34,015 bases of DNA from JBGCDD01 sp045105075. GTDB taxonomy: Bacteria > Pseudomonadota > Alphaproteobacteria > Rhodobacterales > Rhodobacteraceae. Shown one piece after another: positions 15,791-23,938 of the stretch (position 1 is the first letter of the stretch; each line of letters starts with the position of its first letter). The notes under the pieces are model-generated. The model ran no database searches, had not been told where the DNA came from, and worked only from the letters and a program-made list of their open reading frames with translations. Made by a program: the position numbers and the translations under genes. Where the stretch lies: assembly GCA_045105075.1 (NCBI GenBank), contig JBGCDD010000174.1, positions 1 through 34,015 of the forward strand, in the 5' to 3' direction.

Positions 15791-16678
15791 TCACCCGGCG
15801 CTTTTGCGGCGTTGTTTGCCGGGCTCGGCTGCAACACTGGCAGGGTCCACATCGCGCAGCAGCCGGTCCTCGCCCGCCAGACAAACAAAGCGCTGTCCGC
15901 GCATACGGCCAATCAGGGTCAGGCCCACCTCGCGCGCGATATCCACGCCCCATGCGGTAAACCCCGAACGCGACGCAAGCACCGGAATGCCCATCATTGC
16001 GGTTTTGATCACCATTTCCGAAGTCAGCCGCCCGGTGGTATACAGGATTTTGTCGTCTGCCTTGGTTTGTGTCTTCAGCATCCAACCGGCAATTTTATCA
16101 ACCGCATTGTGACGCCCCACATCCTCCATGTAGACCAGCGGGCGGTCCTGGTGACACAGCACGGTGCCATGAATCGCCCCCGCTTCTAGGTACAGGCTGG
16201 GCGTGCGGTTGATCTGTGCGGCCAGCGCATAAAGCCAGCTTGTGCGCACCTGAACCGAGGGCAGACCCACGTCTTCCAGCCCTTCCATCATGTCGCCAAA
16301 CACCGTGCCAACAGCGCACCCGCTGGTGCGGGTCTTCTTTTTCAGCTTGTCTTCATAGCTGGTTTCACGCGCGGTGCGCACCACAACGGTTTCGAGATCG
16401 TCGTCATAATCCACACCGGTGATCTGGTCATCGTCCAGCAACATGCCTTGATTTCGCAAAAACCCCAGCGCCAGATAATCCGGGTAATCGCCAATGGTCA
16501 TGGCGGTCACGATCTCTTGGCTGTTGAGGAAAATCGTCAGCGGGCGTTCTTCGACCACGGCGATATCCGACACTTGCCCTTTGTGATCGACACCTTGCAC
16601 AGCACGGGTCAGACGCGCCGCACCGGGGTCAGGTGCGATGATGTAATCGGCAGAGGGCTTGGGTAAGGTCAATTGCAA
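15791..16678 (-). CDS. fdhD: Formate dehydrogenase accessory sulfurtransferase FdhD
   Basis: FdhD passes sulfur from a cysteine desulfurase to the molybdenum cofactor of formate dehydrogenase. About 295 aa are present. The frame begins at TTG 16678, but GGAGAG upstream is better spaced for a second TTG at 16672; no ATG is suitable. Motifs include DYLALGFLRNQG, the cysteine loop RTSGCAVG (C121), EAGAIHGTVL and DVGRHNAVDKI. E. coli FdhD uses a C-x-x-C pair; here the second position is Gly (C-A-V-G), so only one Cys remains. Single-Cys members are known to me, so activity is not excluded. It is the first gene of the mob/moe operon; no formate dehydrogenase gene is in the window. Confidence 0.93.
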   Translation of the reverse strand: MQLTLPKPSADYIIAPDPGAARLTRAVQGVDHKGQVSDIAVVEERPLTIFLNSQEIVTAMTIGDYPDYLALGFLRNQGMLLDDDQITGVDYDDDLETVVVRTARETSYEDKLKKKTRTSGCAVGTVFGDMMEGLEDVGLPSVQVRTSWLYALAAQINRTPSLYLEAGAIHGTVLCHQDRPLVYMEDVGRHNAVDKIAGWMLKTQTKADDKILYTTGRLTSEMVIKTAMMGIPVLASRSGFTAWGVDIAREVGLTLIGRMRGQRFVCLAGEDRLLRDVDPASVAAEPGKQRRKSAG

Positions 16679-16727
16679 CTCTCTCCATTCGGCGCTAGTG
16701 CGGGCGGGGGCAGTCTAGGGGCAAGCC

Positions 16728-17441
16728 ATGGCATCCACCACTGCGAAATCGTTCTTTTGGCGCGGCTTTTGGGACTCGACACCGTTCATTTTCGTGGCCG
16801 GGCCCTTTGGCATGCTGTTTGGCGTGCTGGCCACCGAGGCCGGGTTGAACCTTGTTGAGACGATGACTTTTACCACAACTGTGTTTGCTGGGGCCGCGCA
16901 ATTCACGGCGTTGCAGTTGATGCAGGACCAAGCGCCCACGCTGATTGTGATCGCAACGGCGCTGGCGGTGAACCTGCGCGTGGCGATGTATTCCGCGTCG
17001 CTGACACCCTATTTGGGCGCCGCCCCGCTGTGGCAACGCGCGATTGTGGCTTATTTTACAGTTGATCAGTCTTATGCCCTGTCCGTGGTCAAGTTTGAGA
17101 AAGAACCCGCGTTGACCTTGCCCCAGCGCTTGGCCTATTTCGCCGGCACCAACGCAGCAATTGCGCCGGTCTGGTACGGGGCGACCTTGCTGGGCGCATT
17201 GATGGGCGCACGGATCCCGGAAAGCCTGGCCTTGGATTTCGCCCTGCCGATCTGTTTTCTGGCGATGATCGGACCGGCCTTGCGCACGGCTCCGCATGTG
17301 ATCGCTGCACTGACGGCGATTGTGTTGTCCCTGGCCACGGCGGGTTTGCCTTATAATTCCGGGTTGTTGGTGGCGGGCATTCTGGGCATGATGGCCGGTG
17401 CCGAAGCCGAACGACGCCTGGAGCGGGGCAAAACAACATGA
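16728..17441 (+). CDS. Branched-chain amino acid exporter large subunit, AzlC family
   Basis: The 237-aa polytopic membrane protein has about six hydrophobic segments. The AzlC signature is seen at the start (WRGFWDSTPFIFVAGPFGMLFGVLATEAG) and at ~45-65 (TTTVFAGAAQFTALQLM). NLRVAMYSASLTPYLG (~85-100) is the conserved polar loop. AzlC and AzlD form a two-part exporter (LIV-E family; BrnFE of Corynebacterium and YgaZH of E. coli export branched-chain amino acids and methionine). Substrate here is inferred. It overlaps azlD by 4 nt (ATGA) and is divergent from fdhD across 49 nt. Confidence 0.93.
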   Translation: MASTTAKSFFWRGFWDSTPFIFVAGPFGMLFGVLATEAGLNLVETMTFTTTVFAGAAQFTALQLMQDQAPTLIVIATALAVNLRVAMYSASLTPYLGAAPLWQRAIVAYFTVDQSYALSVVKFEKEPALTLPQRLAYFAGTNAAIAPVWYGATLLGALMGARIPESLALDFALPICFLAMIGPALRTAPHVIAALTAIVLSLATAGLPYNSGLLVAGILGMMAGAEAERRLERGKTT

Positions 17442-17770
17442 TGGAACTGGACCGCATCCAGCTGTGGACCGTTATCGCCGCGCTGGCCTTTGGCAGCTAT
17501 GGCTTGCGGTTTTTCTTCATCGGGCTGGTCGGCAACCGCGCCTTGCCGGATTGGTTCCTGCGCCATTTGCGATACACCGCCGTGGCCATGTTGCCCGCGC
17601 TGGTCGCCCCGCTGGTGGTCTGGCCCACTGCCACCGATGGCAGCCCCGACGCCGCCCGGATGAGCGCGGCAGTCGCCACCCTGATTGTTGGAAGTCTGAC
17701 CCACAATGTGCTGGCCGCCATCGCAACCGGTGCGGTGACGCTCTATACTCTGCTCTATCTACTCGGATAG
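17438..17770 (+). CDS. AzlD-family small exporter subunit
   Basis: The 110-aa protein has four hydrophobic segments and is typical of AzlD/BrnE: an N-terminal TVIAALAFGSYGLRFFFIGLVG, then LPDWFLRHLRYTAVAMLPALVAPLVVW and two C-terminal helices. It is translated from the ATG overlapping the azlC stop, so the two subunits are made together. Its last 12 nt overlap the end of the convergent lipoprotein gene. Confidence 0.93.
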   Translation: MMELDRIQLWTVIAALAFGSYGLRFFFIGLVGNRALPDWFLRHLRYTAVAMLPALVAPLVVWPTATDGSPDAARMSAAVATLIVGSLTHNVLAAIATGAVTLYTLLYLLG

Positions 17771-18367
17771 CGCGGCATTGCCGCGCGCCAACGCCGCCTG
17801 AAGGTCATCTTCGTCGCCCTCATAATACTTCTCCGACACGACACCGGGGATCTGGGCGAATTGCGCTGACAAGTTTGTCGGGTAAAACGTGGTCTTGATC
17901 GCCTCAAAGCCAGGGATGTTACCCAACATCGTCGACGTGGCATTGGCGCAGAACACACCCGGCACCGCACCGTTGGCCAAAGCCAGCCGATAAGCGGTTT
18001 CAGCCTGTTGCGGCGTGACCTGGATGGTCTGGCTGATCACATGAAACGTGGTGCGCGCATGGGCGCTGCGATAGGCGAATTCCACCGCGGGCGTTATGCC
18101 AAACAGCACATCGTTCCGCTCGGGCACGATATCTGCGTAAAACGACCCGGCGGGGTCAAAAATGATCCGCTCGGACGCGTTGATCATCAACGCAGTGTGC
18201 CCGCCCTTGCCGGTACGGTTGTTGACCATAGTATAAAGCGTCAAAGACGGACCGCCCGCGTCACGATAAGACACGGCGGCGATCGTTTCGTTGTCCGCAA
18301 ACGGTTGCTTGCTGGCGCATCCGGCCAACACCAGAGCCAGGGCACAAAGGCCCAACAGACGGAGCAT
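17759..18367 (-). CDS. Putative lipoprotein with His/Cys pair (NlpC/P60-like fold possible)
   Basis: The 202-aa protein has a lipoprotein signal (MLRLLGLCALALVLAGC, lipidated Cys at 17), so it should be membrane-anchored in the periplasm or outer membrane. The mature part contains NNRTGKGGHTALMINASERIIFDPAGSF (49-76) and GVFCANATSTML (137-148). A His in GGHTAL, followed by an FDPAGSF strand and a later Cys, is the order seen in permuted papain-like (YiiX/LRAT-type) hydrolases, so a thiol hydrolase is possible. I do not recognise a named family. Its 3' end overlaps azlD by 12 nt. Confidence 0.8.
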   Translation of the reverse strand: MLRLLGLCALALVLAGCASKQPFADNETIAAVSYRDAGGPSLTLYTMVNNRTGKGGHTALMINASERIIFDPAGSFYADIVPERNDVLFGITPAVEFAYRSAHARTTFHVISQTIQVTPQQAETAYRLALANGAVPGVFCANATSTMLGNIPGFEAIKTTFYPTNLSAQFAQIPGVVSEKYYEGDEDDLQAALARGNAALSE

Positions 18368-18385
18368 GGTCCGTCCCTCCCCGGA

Positions 18386-18520
18386 TCAGGTGATGAACAT
18401 CGCCATCAGTACAACAAGAACCAGAATGGCCACGACGCTCCAGGTGGTGAAGCGCATAAAGCCGTCAAATGTGTCCACCTGAACTTTGGTGTCCATTTCG
18501 CCGTGTTTGTGATCTGACAT
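18386..18520 (-). CDS. aa3-type cytochrome c oxidase subunit IV
   Basis: The 44-aa protein starts at the ATG at 18520. It reads MSDHKHGEMDTKVQ, then TFDGFMRFTTW, then a single TM helix (SVVAILVLVVLMAMFIT). This is the small bacterial CoxIV of aa3 oxidases (PF07835), in which the HKHGEMD segment is conserved; in Paracoccus and Rhodobacter it packs on the oxidase without being essential for activity. The main oxidase genes are not here. It lies 18 nt upstream of the lipoprotein gene on the same strand and may share its transcript. Confidence 0.9.
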   Translation of the reverse strand: MSDHKHGEMDTKVQVDTFDGFMRFTTWSVVAILVLVVLMAMFIT

Positions 18521-18614
18521 GAGGCGCTCCGTCCCGCAAATTTCATCGTTATGCGTGGCATCGCAAATCTGGGGCCTTTGGTCAATGCGACGATGGGTCC
18601 TGATCGCGCCTCTG

Positions 18615-19718
18615 CTATCCGATATGGCCCTGGTTCGCGCCAATCTGGCCGCGATGCAGCAGAATATGATCAAGGATCACACAGGCCATCATCGCTTCGC
18701 CAACGGGTACGGCGCGAATCCCCACACATGGATCATGGCGGCCTTTGGTGACAATCTCGGCGGCCTCGCCTTGTTTGGTGATGGTTTGGCGGGTTTTCAA
18801 AATCGACGACGTCGGCTTGACCGCAAAGCGCACCACCACATCTTGGCCTGTGGATATACCACCCAGAATGCCACCCGCATGGTTTGAGGAAAACACCGGT
18901 TGGCCGTCATTGCCCATGAAGATCTCGTCTGCGTTGGCCTCACCGGTCAACGCGGCCGCACCCATGCCTTCGCCGATTTCAACACCTTTGACGGCATTGA
19001 TGCTCATCATCGCGGCGGCCAAATCAGTATCAAGCTTGCCGTAGATCGGCGCGCCCAGACCCGCAGGCGCATGCCGCGCCACCACTTCGATGATCGCCCC
19101 CACCGAGTTGCCGGATTTGCGCAATCCGTCCAGATACCCGGCCCACTGGGTCGCGGCCTCAGAATCTGGCGTCCAGAACGGGTTTTGCGCGATCTGGTCC
19201 CAGTCAAAGCGCGCGCGGTCAATGCCGTGCGGCCCCATTTGAACCATATAGCCAGTGATCTGCATATCGGGCACAAGGCTGGCCAAAGCGGCACGCGCCA
19301 ATCCACCTGCCGCCACGCGCGCCGCCGTTTCACGCGCCGAGGATCGCCCACCGCCGCGATAATCGCGCACGCCGTATTTTTGATAATAGGTGATATCCGC
19401 ATGGCCGGGGCGAAACTTGTCTTTGATATCCCCGTAATCTTTGGATCGCTGATCGGTGTTTTCGATCATCAGCTGCACCGGTGTTCCGGTTGTCACGCCT
19501 TCAAACACGCCAGACAAAATACGCACCTGATCGGCCTCGCGCCGCTGGGTGGTGTATTTGTTCTGACCCGGTTTGCGCTGATCCAGCCAATGCTGCAGCA
19601 TCGCCTCGTCCACCGCGATGCCCGGCGGGCAGCCATCCACCGTCGCGCCCAAAGCGGGCCCGTGGCTTTCGCCCCAGGTGGTGACGCGAAACAGATGGCC
19701 AAAGGTGTTAAGGGACAT
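18615..19718 (-). CDS. aroC: Chorismate synthase
   Basis: The 367-aa enzyme converts EPSP to chorismate, the last shikimate step, with reduced FMN as cofactor. It starts at the ATG at 19718 (MSLNTFGHLFRVTTWGESHGPALG), after GGAGCACCC. Family signatures are WGESHG at ~16-21, GRSSARETAARVAAG, the FMN-contact region SSNHAGGILGGISTGQDVVVR and RHDPCVGIRAVPVGEAMMA. Length and motifs are complete. The longer upstream frame does not fit the family. FMN supply links it loosely with the FMN-riboswitch gene nearby. Confidence 0.97.
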   Translation of the reverse strand: MSLNTFGHLFRVTTWGESHGPALGATVDGCPPGIAVDEAMLQHWLDQRKPGQNKYTTQRREADQVRILSGVFEGVTTGTPVQLMIENTDQRSKDYGDIKDKFRPGHADITYYQKYGVRDYRGGGRSSARETAARVAAGGLARAALASLVPDMQITGYMVQMGPHGIDRARFDWDQIAQNPFWTPDSEAATQWAGYLDGLRKSGNSVGAIIEVVARHAPAGLGAPIYGKLDTDLAAAMMSINAVKGVEIGEGMGAAALTGEANADEIFMGNDGQPVFSSNHAGGILGGISTGQDVVVRFAVKPTSSILKTRQTITKQGEAAEIVTKGRHDPCVGIRAVPVGEAMMACVILDHILLHRGQIGANQGHIG

Positions 19719-19773
19719 GGGTGCTCCGTTGGTTTGGGCGTGCAGATACAAAGAGCACCCGCCCTTGCCAAGG

Positions 19774-19956
19774 TTATTCGTGCAAACCCACACGTTTGCG
19801 CGTCGCCAAGTCAGTGATTTTGGTGGTGATCCGGTCCACGCCGATGATCAGAAGCGATGTCAGCCAAAGCGGCATGTCAAAGCTGGTCATGAAGCCGTAC
19901 CAGAAATAAATGAGCCATATCAGGCCAAGCTCAAGGCACAGTATACTTACACGCAA
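19774..19956 (-). CDS. Possible 60-aa membrane microprotein upstream of aroC
   Basis: The frame opens at a TTG (19954-19956) preceded by GATGGGGGA. It encodes one or two hydrophobic stretches (LGLIWLIYFWYGFM and PLWLTSLLIIGV) and a charged end (DRITTKITDLATRKRVGLHE). It reads in the same direction as aroC, 55 nt upstream. The alternation of hydrophobic helix and charged tail looks protein-like, but no family is recognised and the start is weak. It could be a real small inner-membrane protein or chance. Confidence 0.4.
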   Translation of the reverse strand: MRVSILCLELGLIWLIYFWYGFMTSFDMPLWLTSLLIIGVDRITTKITDLATRKRVGLHE

Positions 19957-20002
19957 TCCCCCATCGGGACCTCACTTTCTCCTAAGTTTCTGAATGATTA
20001 TT

Positions 20003-20018
20003 GTATACCATAGTATAC
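20003..20018. promoter_or_regulatory. GTATAC-N4-GTATAC palindrome
   Basis: Two GTATAC hexamers flank CATA, forming a 16-bp dyad; a third GTATAC lies at 19941-19946. They sit between the minus-strand small ORF and the plus-strand TPP riboswitch. GntR-family repressors often use GTATAC-centred operators, so this may be an operator; no matching regulator is in the window. Confidence 0.35.
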
Positions 20019-20071
20019 GCCAAAATGCACGTTTTTTCTTGCACCTTTTTGCGGGTTTGTTTACGCCGAAA

Positions 20072-20157
20072 AACACCTCGGGGTGCCATCTGGCTGAGAT
20101 GCGATTGTCGTGAACCCGTAGAACCTGAACCAGTTAACACTGGCGGAGGGAAGGTTT
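20072..20157 (+). ncRNA. TPP riboswitch (THI element)
   Basis: The sequence shows the conserved parts in order: P1 arm ACCT (20075-20078) pairing with AGGT (20152-20155), GGGTGCC, the pyrimidine-sensing CTGAGAT (20094-20100), then ACCCGTAGAACCTGA, a short variable hairpin (CCAGTTAACACTGG) and GGAGGGAAGG. It binds thiamine pyrophosphate and represses when it is plentiful. It ends 38 nt before the thiB Shine-Dalgarno site, so control of thiBPQ is clear, whether by termination or by hiding the ribosome site. Confidence 0.97.
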
Positions 20158-20207
20158 CGGACATACCTCCTGACCCTTGCCCTGTCGCCGCATCTAGGAG
20201 GATGCCA

Positions 20208-21185
20208 ATGAAGTATCTTGCATGTGCAGCGGGCGTTTTGTTGTCGAGTGCCGCAATGGCCGACACACCCGAACTGACCGTTTACACCTATGACAGTTTT
20301 GTCTCTGATTGGGGCCCCGGCCCGGTGATCGAAGCCAAATTCGAGGAAACCTGCGGCTGCGATCTGAAACTGGTCGCCGCGGGCGACGGGGCCGCGTTGC
20401 TGGCCCGGATCAAGCTGGAGGGCGCGCGCAGCGACGCCGATATCGTTCTGGGGCTTGATACCAACCTGACAGTGGCAGCATCGGCCACCGGATTGTTTGC
20501 CCCCCACGGCGTATCGGCGCAATTCGATCTGCCCGTGACGTGGGACGATGCGATGTTCCTGCCCTATGACTGGGGATACTTTGCGTTTGTGCAAAATGTC
20601 GAATTGGACGCGCCAGCCAATTTTCGCGCGCTGGCAGACAGTGATCTGAAGATCATCATTCAGGACCCGCGATCTTCTACGCCGGGCCTGGGCCTGTTGC
20701 TGTGGGTCAAGGCGGCTTATGGTGACGACGCGGCCAGCATCTGGGAAGGGTTGTCCGACAACATCGTGACGGTCACCAAGGGCTGGTCCGAGGCATATGG
20801 GCTGTTCTTGGAAGGCGAGGCTGACATGGTGCTCAGCTATACAACCTCGCCCGCCTACCATCTGATCGCCGAGGAAGACGCTTCAAAAACCACCGCCGCC
20901 TTTGACGAAGGTCATTACATGCAGATCGAAGTGGCCGGAAAACTGGCCAGCAGCGACCAGCCCGAGCTTGCAGATGCGTTTCTGGCGTTCATGATTTCCG
21001 AAGGCTTCCAATCCGCGATCCCGACGACCAACTGGATGTATCCAGCCGTGGTGCCAGCGGACGGATTGCCAGCTGGGTTTGAGACGTTGATCGAGCCCGA
21101 AAAAGCACTGCTGGTTCCCGCAGAGCAAGCCAGCGCAATACGCGATCAGGCATTGAGCGAATGGCTGGGCGCGCTGTCGCAATAA
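20208..21185 (+). CDS. thiB: Thiamine ABC transporter substrate-binding protein
   Basis: ThiB captures thiamine (and its phosphates) in the periplasm. AGGAGG at 20196-20201 fits the ATG at 20208 (6-nt spacing) better than the ATG at 20202, giving 325 aa. Residues 1-18 are a Sec signal peptide (MKYLACAAGVLLSSAAMA). The mature protein begins DTPELTVYTYDSFVSDWGPGP, as in ThiB/TbpA. ETCGCDL, DADIVLGLDTN and LPYDWGYFAFVQN are further family segments. The riboswitch just upstream supports the assignment. The next gene starts inside its last codons. Confidence 0.95.
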   Translation: MKYLACAAGVLLSSAAMADTPELTVYTYDSFVSDWGPGPVIEAKFEETCGCDLKLVAAGDGAALLARIKLEGARSDADIVLGLDTNLTVAASATGLFAPHGVSAQFDLPVTWDDAMFLPYDWGYFAFVQNVELDAPANFRALADSDLKIIIQDPRSSTPGLGLLLWVKAAYGDDAASIWEGLSDNIVTVTKGWSEAYGLFLEGEADMVLSYTTSPAYHLIAEEDASKTTAAFDEGHYMQIEVAGKLASSDQPELADAFLAFMISEGFQSAIPTTNWMYPAVVPADGLPAGFETLIEPEKALLVPAEQASAIRDQALSEWLGALSQ

Positions 21186-22735
21186 GCCCCAAACCCGCCA
21201 GCGCAGCGCCCGGCATCGGGGTTGCGCTGGCCGTGGGCGTTCTGATCCTGGGCGCGCTTTTGGCCGTCGCGCTGCGAGCCGAACCTGGTGGCGCGCGCCT
21301 TGGCGTCGCCGATTGGGCCGCCGTGCGCTTTACCGTTTTTCAGGCATCGCTTTCGGCACTCATATCACTGGCATTGGCAATTCCGGTGGCCCGCGCGTTG
21401 GCGCGTCGGCAATTCGTTGGGCGTACTGCGTTGATCACGGTGTTGGGCGCTCCGTTCATTTTGCCAGTGATCGTGGCGGTGCTGGGCCTGATCGCAGTGT
21501 TTGGCCGTGCCGGTTGGATCAACATCGCGCTGGGATGGGTCGGGGTGGAACCGATCCGCATTTACGGGCTGCAAGGCGTGGTGCTTGCGCATGTGTTCTT
21601 TAACCTGCCGCTCGCGACGCGTCTGATTTTGCAAGGCTGGCAGGACATTCCCGCCGAGCGGTTCCGCCTGGCCGCCAGTCTGGGCGCAGGTCCGCGCGAA
21701 ATCTGGGTCCTGCTGGAACGTCCGATGCTGGCCAGATTGGCGCCCGGCGTTTTGGCGGTGGTGTTTGCAATTTGCCTGACCAGCTTTGCGGTGGCTTTGA
21801 CGCTGGGTGGCGGGCCGCGGGCCACGACGATTGAATTGGCGATATATCAGGCCTTTCGCTTTGATTTCGACCTGTCGCGCGCGGCTTTATTGTCTGTTGT
21901 GCAAATCGGACTGACCGGTGCTGCCGCACTGATGGCCCTGGCTTTTGCACGCAATGATGGCTTTGGTGCCGGTTTGGACCGCGTGGTTCAGCGCTGGGAC
22001 GCCGCAAGCGCAGGCCTGCGTGTGATCGACAGCGCCGTCATCGCGGCGGCCGCGCTGTTTTTGCTGCTGCCTTTGGCCGCCGTGGTTCTGTCCGGGCTAC
22101 CGGGGCTGGCCACCTTGCCAGCTTCGGTCTTTGTGGCGGCCGGTGTGTCGGTGGCCGTGGCGGCGGTGAGTACAGTTGTGATGTTGTTGCTGGCTCTGCC
22201 CATGGCGCTCAGTGTCGCTTTGGGGCACGCGCGACTGGTGGAGGTTTCGGGATTGCTCGGCTTGGCCGCCTCGCCTTTGGTGATCGGAACCGGTCTTTTT
22301 ATCGTGATTTATCCGCTGGCTGATCCCTTCAAGTTGGCCTTGCCTGTGACGGCGTTGGTCAACGCGGTGACCGCCTTGCCCTTTGCCTTGCGCATTCTGA
22401 TCCCTGCCGCGCGTGAAGTTGTGGCACAGCAAGGCCGTTTGGCGGTGTCGCTTGGGCTGACGGGTGCGGCGTTCATCCGGCTTGTGCTGATTGCCAGAAT
22501 CCGGATGCAGATTGGCTTTGCAGCGGGTCTGGGCGCGGCTTTGTCGATGGGCGATCTGGGCGTGATCGCGCTGTTTGCCGATCCCGAACGCGCCACATTG
22601 CCTTTGCAGGTGTACCGGCTGATGGGCGCCTATAGGATGGACGCCGCAGCCGGAGCAGCGCTGTTGCTTTTGGCGCTGTCTTTGACCCTGTTCTGGGCCT
22701 GCGATCGGATGGGACGTGCCAATGCTAAGTCTTGA
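21161..22735 (+). CDS. thiP: Thiamine ABC transporter permease
   Basis: The 524-aa protein is a fused double permease with about 12 TM helices and two copies of the binding-protein-dependent transport domain. The coupling (EAA-like) loops are visible near ~165-185 (ERFRLAASLGAGPREIWVLLERP) and ~420-440 (REVVAQQGRLAVSLGLTGAAFIRLVLI). The ATG at 21161 lies inside the thiB frame (25-nt overlap); a start slightly downstream is possible, since residues 1-15 are not hydrophobic. It forms the membrane channel for ThiB and ThiQ. Confidence 0.93.
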   Translation: MAGRAVAISPKPASAAPGIGVALAVGVLILGALLAVALRAEPGGARLGVADWAAVRFTVFQASLSALISLALAIPVARALARRQFVGRTALITVLGAPFILPVIVAVLGLIAVFGRAGWINIALGWVGVEPIRIYGLQGVVLAHVFFNLPLATRLILQGWQDIPAERFRLAASLGAGPREIWVLLERPMLARLAPGVLAVVFAICLTSFAVALTLGGGPRATTIELAIYQAFRFDFDLSRAALLSVVQIGLTGAAALMALAFARNDGFGAGLDRVVQRWDAASAGLRVIDSAVIAAAALFLLLPLAAVVLSGLPGLATLPASVFVAAGVSVAVAAVSTVVMLLLALPMALSVALGHARLVEVSGLLGLAASPLVIGTGLFIVIYPLADPFKLALPVTALVNAVTALPFALRILIPAAREVVAQQGRLAVSLGLTGAAFIRLVLIARIRMQIGFAAGLGAALSMGDLGVIALFADPERATLPLQVYRLMGAYRMDAAAGAALLLLALSLTLFWACDRMGRANAKS

Positions 22736-23426
22736 AACCCTAAAGCTGGCGCAGGGCGACTTTCGTCTGAGCGCTGATTTGACTGTGCAAAAAGGCGCAA
22801 AAACCGCTGTGATGGGCCCGTCGGGAGCAGGCAAGTCGACGCTTTTGGCCGCGCTCGCCGGGTTCTTGCCACTTGGCTCTGGGCGCCTCATTTGGGACGG
22901 ACAGGACATCAGCGCCGCCCTGCCCGGAGCGCGCCCGATTGCGATGCTGTTTCAGGATGGCAATCTGTTTCCCCATCTCAACGTTGCGCAAAATGTCGGG
23001 CTGGGGTTGCGACCCGCTTTAAAGCTGACCCAACGCGAAACGCAACAGGTCGAGGCCGCCCTTGACCGTGTCGGACTGGGCACGCTGGGCCAACGCAGAC
23101 CTGCCGAATTGTCCGGTGGACAGCAAAGCCGTGCAGCCCTGGCGCGTGTTTTGGTACAGGCCCGCCCGTTGATTTTGCTGGACGAGCCGTTTGCCGCGTT
23201 GGGCCCGGCGCTCAAATCAGAAATGCTTGATCTGGTGGCTGGGCTTGCCGACGAAACCCATGCAACGCTTTTGATGGTCAGCCATGATCCCGGCGACGCA
23301 CGTCGAATCACCGACAGTGTCATTGTTGTTGCCGACGGGGTCGCCACAGCGCCGCGCCCGACGGCGCAGGTTCTGGACGACCCCACAGGCGCGCTGCGCG
23401 CCTATTTGGGCGCACCCGAGCGCTAG
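22722..23426 (+). CDS. thiQ: Thiamine ABC transporter ATP-binding protein
   Basis: The 234-aa ABC ATPase starts at the ATG at 22722 (MLSLETLKL), overlapping thiP by 14 nt. Walker A is GPSGAGKST (~34-42), the Q-loop is MLFQDGNLFPHL, the signature is LSGGQQSRAALARVL and Walker B is PLILLDEPFAALG, followed by the switch His in MVSHDPGDA. ThiQ powers thiamine uptake by the ThiBP system. It ends overlapping the convergent ribH by 4 nt. Confidence 0.95.
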   Translation: MLSLETLKLAQGDFRLSADLTVQKGAKTAVMGPSGAGKSTLLAALAGFLPLGSGRLIWDGQDISAALPGARPIAMLFQDGNLFPHLNVAQNVGLGLRPALKLTQRETQQVEAALDRVGLGTLGQRRPAELSGGQQSRAALARVLVQARPLILLDEPFAALGPALKSEMLDLVAGLADETHATLLMVSHDPGDARRITDSVIVVADGVATAPRPTAQVLDDPTGALRAYLGAPER

Positions 23427-23857
23427 GCGGCCAAGCTGGCGCGCATCTGTGTGATCGACAGCGCCGCACGTGCAGCCTCGCGCCCTTTTTCGACAAAATG
23501 CGCACGATAGATCGCGTCGTGATGCGCGGTCTCCTGATACTGATGCGGCGTCAGCGACACCGACAGAACCGGCACGCCGGTATCAAGACCTGCGCGCATC
23601 AGCCCCTCAACGACCGCTTGAGCGACAAATTCATGCCGGTAAATCCCGCCATCAACCACGAAGGCGGCACAGGCAATGGCCCCGTAGCGCCCGGTTTGCG
23701 CCAGATCCCGCGCAAACAGTGGCATCTCGAACGCGCCGGGCACATCGAACACATCGATTTGTGGTGGTGGTATCAGCTCGGTAAATCCGGCCAACGCCTG
23801 GTCAACGATATCCTTATGCCAATTGGCTTTGACGAAGGCGAAACGGGTGTGTGTCAT
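23423..23857 (-). CDS. ribH: 6,7-dimethyl-8-ribityllumazine synthase, type II
   Basis: The 144-aa enzyme condenses the ribityl-amino-uracil with dihydroxybutanone phosphate, the step before riboflavin. It starts at the ATG at 23857 with AGGAG 8 nt upstream. FVKANWHKDIVDQ (N-terminal), VPGAFEMPLFA, VVDGGIYRHEFVAQAVVEGLM and VLSVSLTPHQYQE carry the substrate pockets. The wording (RHEFVAQAVVEG, LTPHQYQE) matches the RibH2 decameric type known from Brucella and rhizobia rather than the icosahedral RibH1. It is controlled by the FMN riboswitch immediately upstream and stands alone, away from other rib genes. Confidence 0.93.
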   Translation of the reverse strand: MTHTRFAFVKANWHKDIVDQALAGFTELIPPPQIDVFDVPGAFEMPLFARDLAQTGRYGAIACAAFVVDGGIYRHEFVAQAVVEGLMRAGLDTGVPVLSVSLTPHQYQETAHHDAIYRAHFVEKGREAARAALSITQMRASLAA

Positions 23858-23938
23858 GGGTCAATCTCCTTTGGTTCAGACACGTCACCCAAGGCGATTG
23901 CGCAGCACAGGGCGCCGCAAAAGCGGGCCAGACTGCGT

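Noticed and set aside
19619..19636. GCCCGGCGGGCAGCC in aroC looks like a palindromic element copy
   Set aside because: It is the conserved DGCPPG part of chorismate synthase, without the other element parts.
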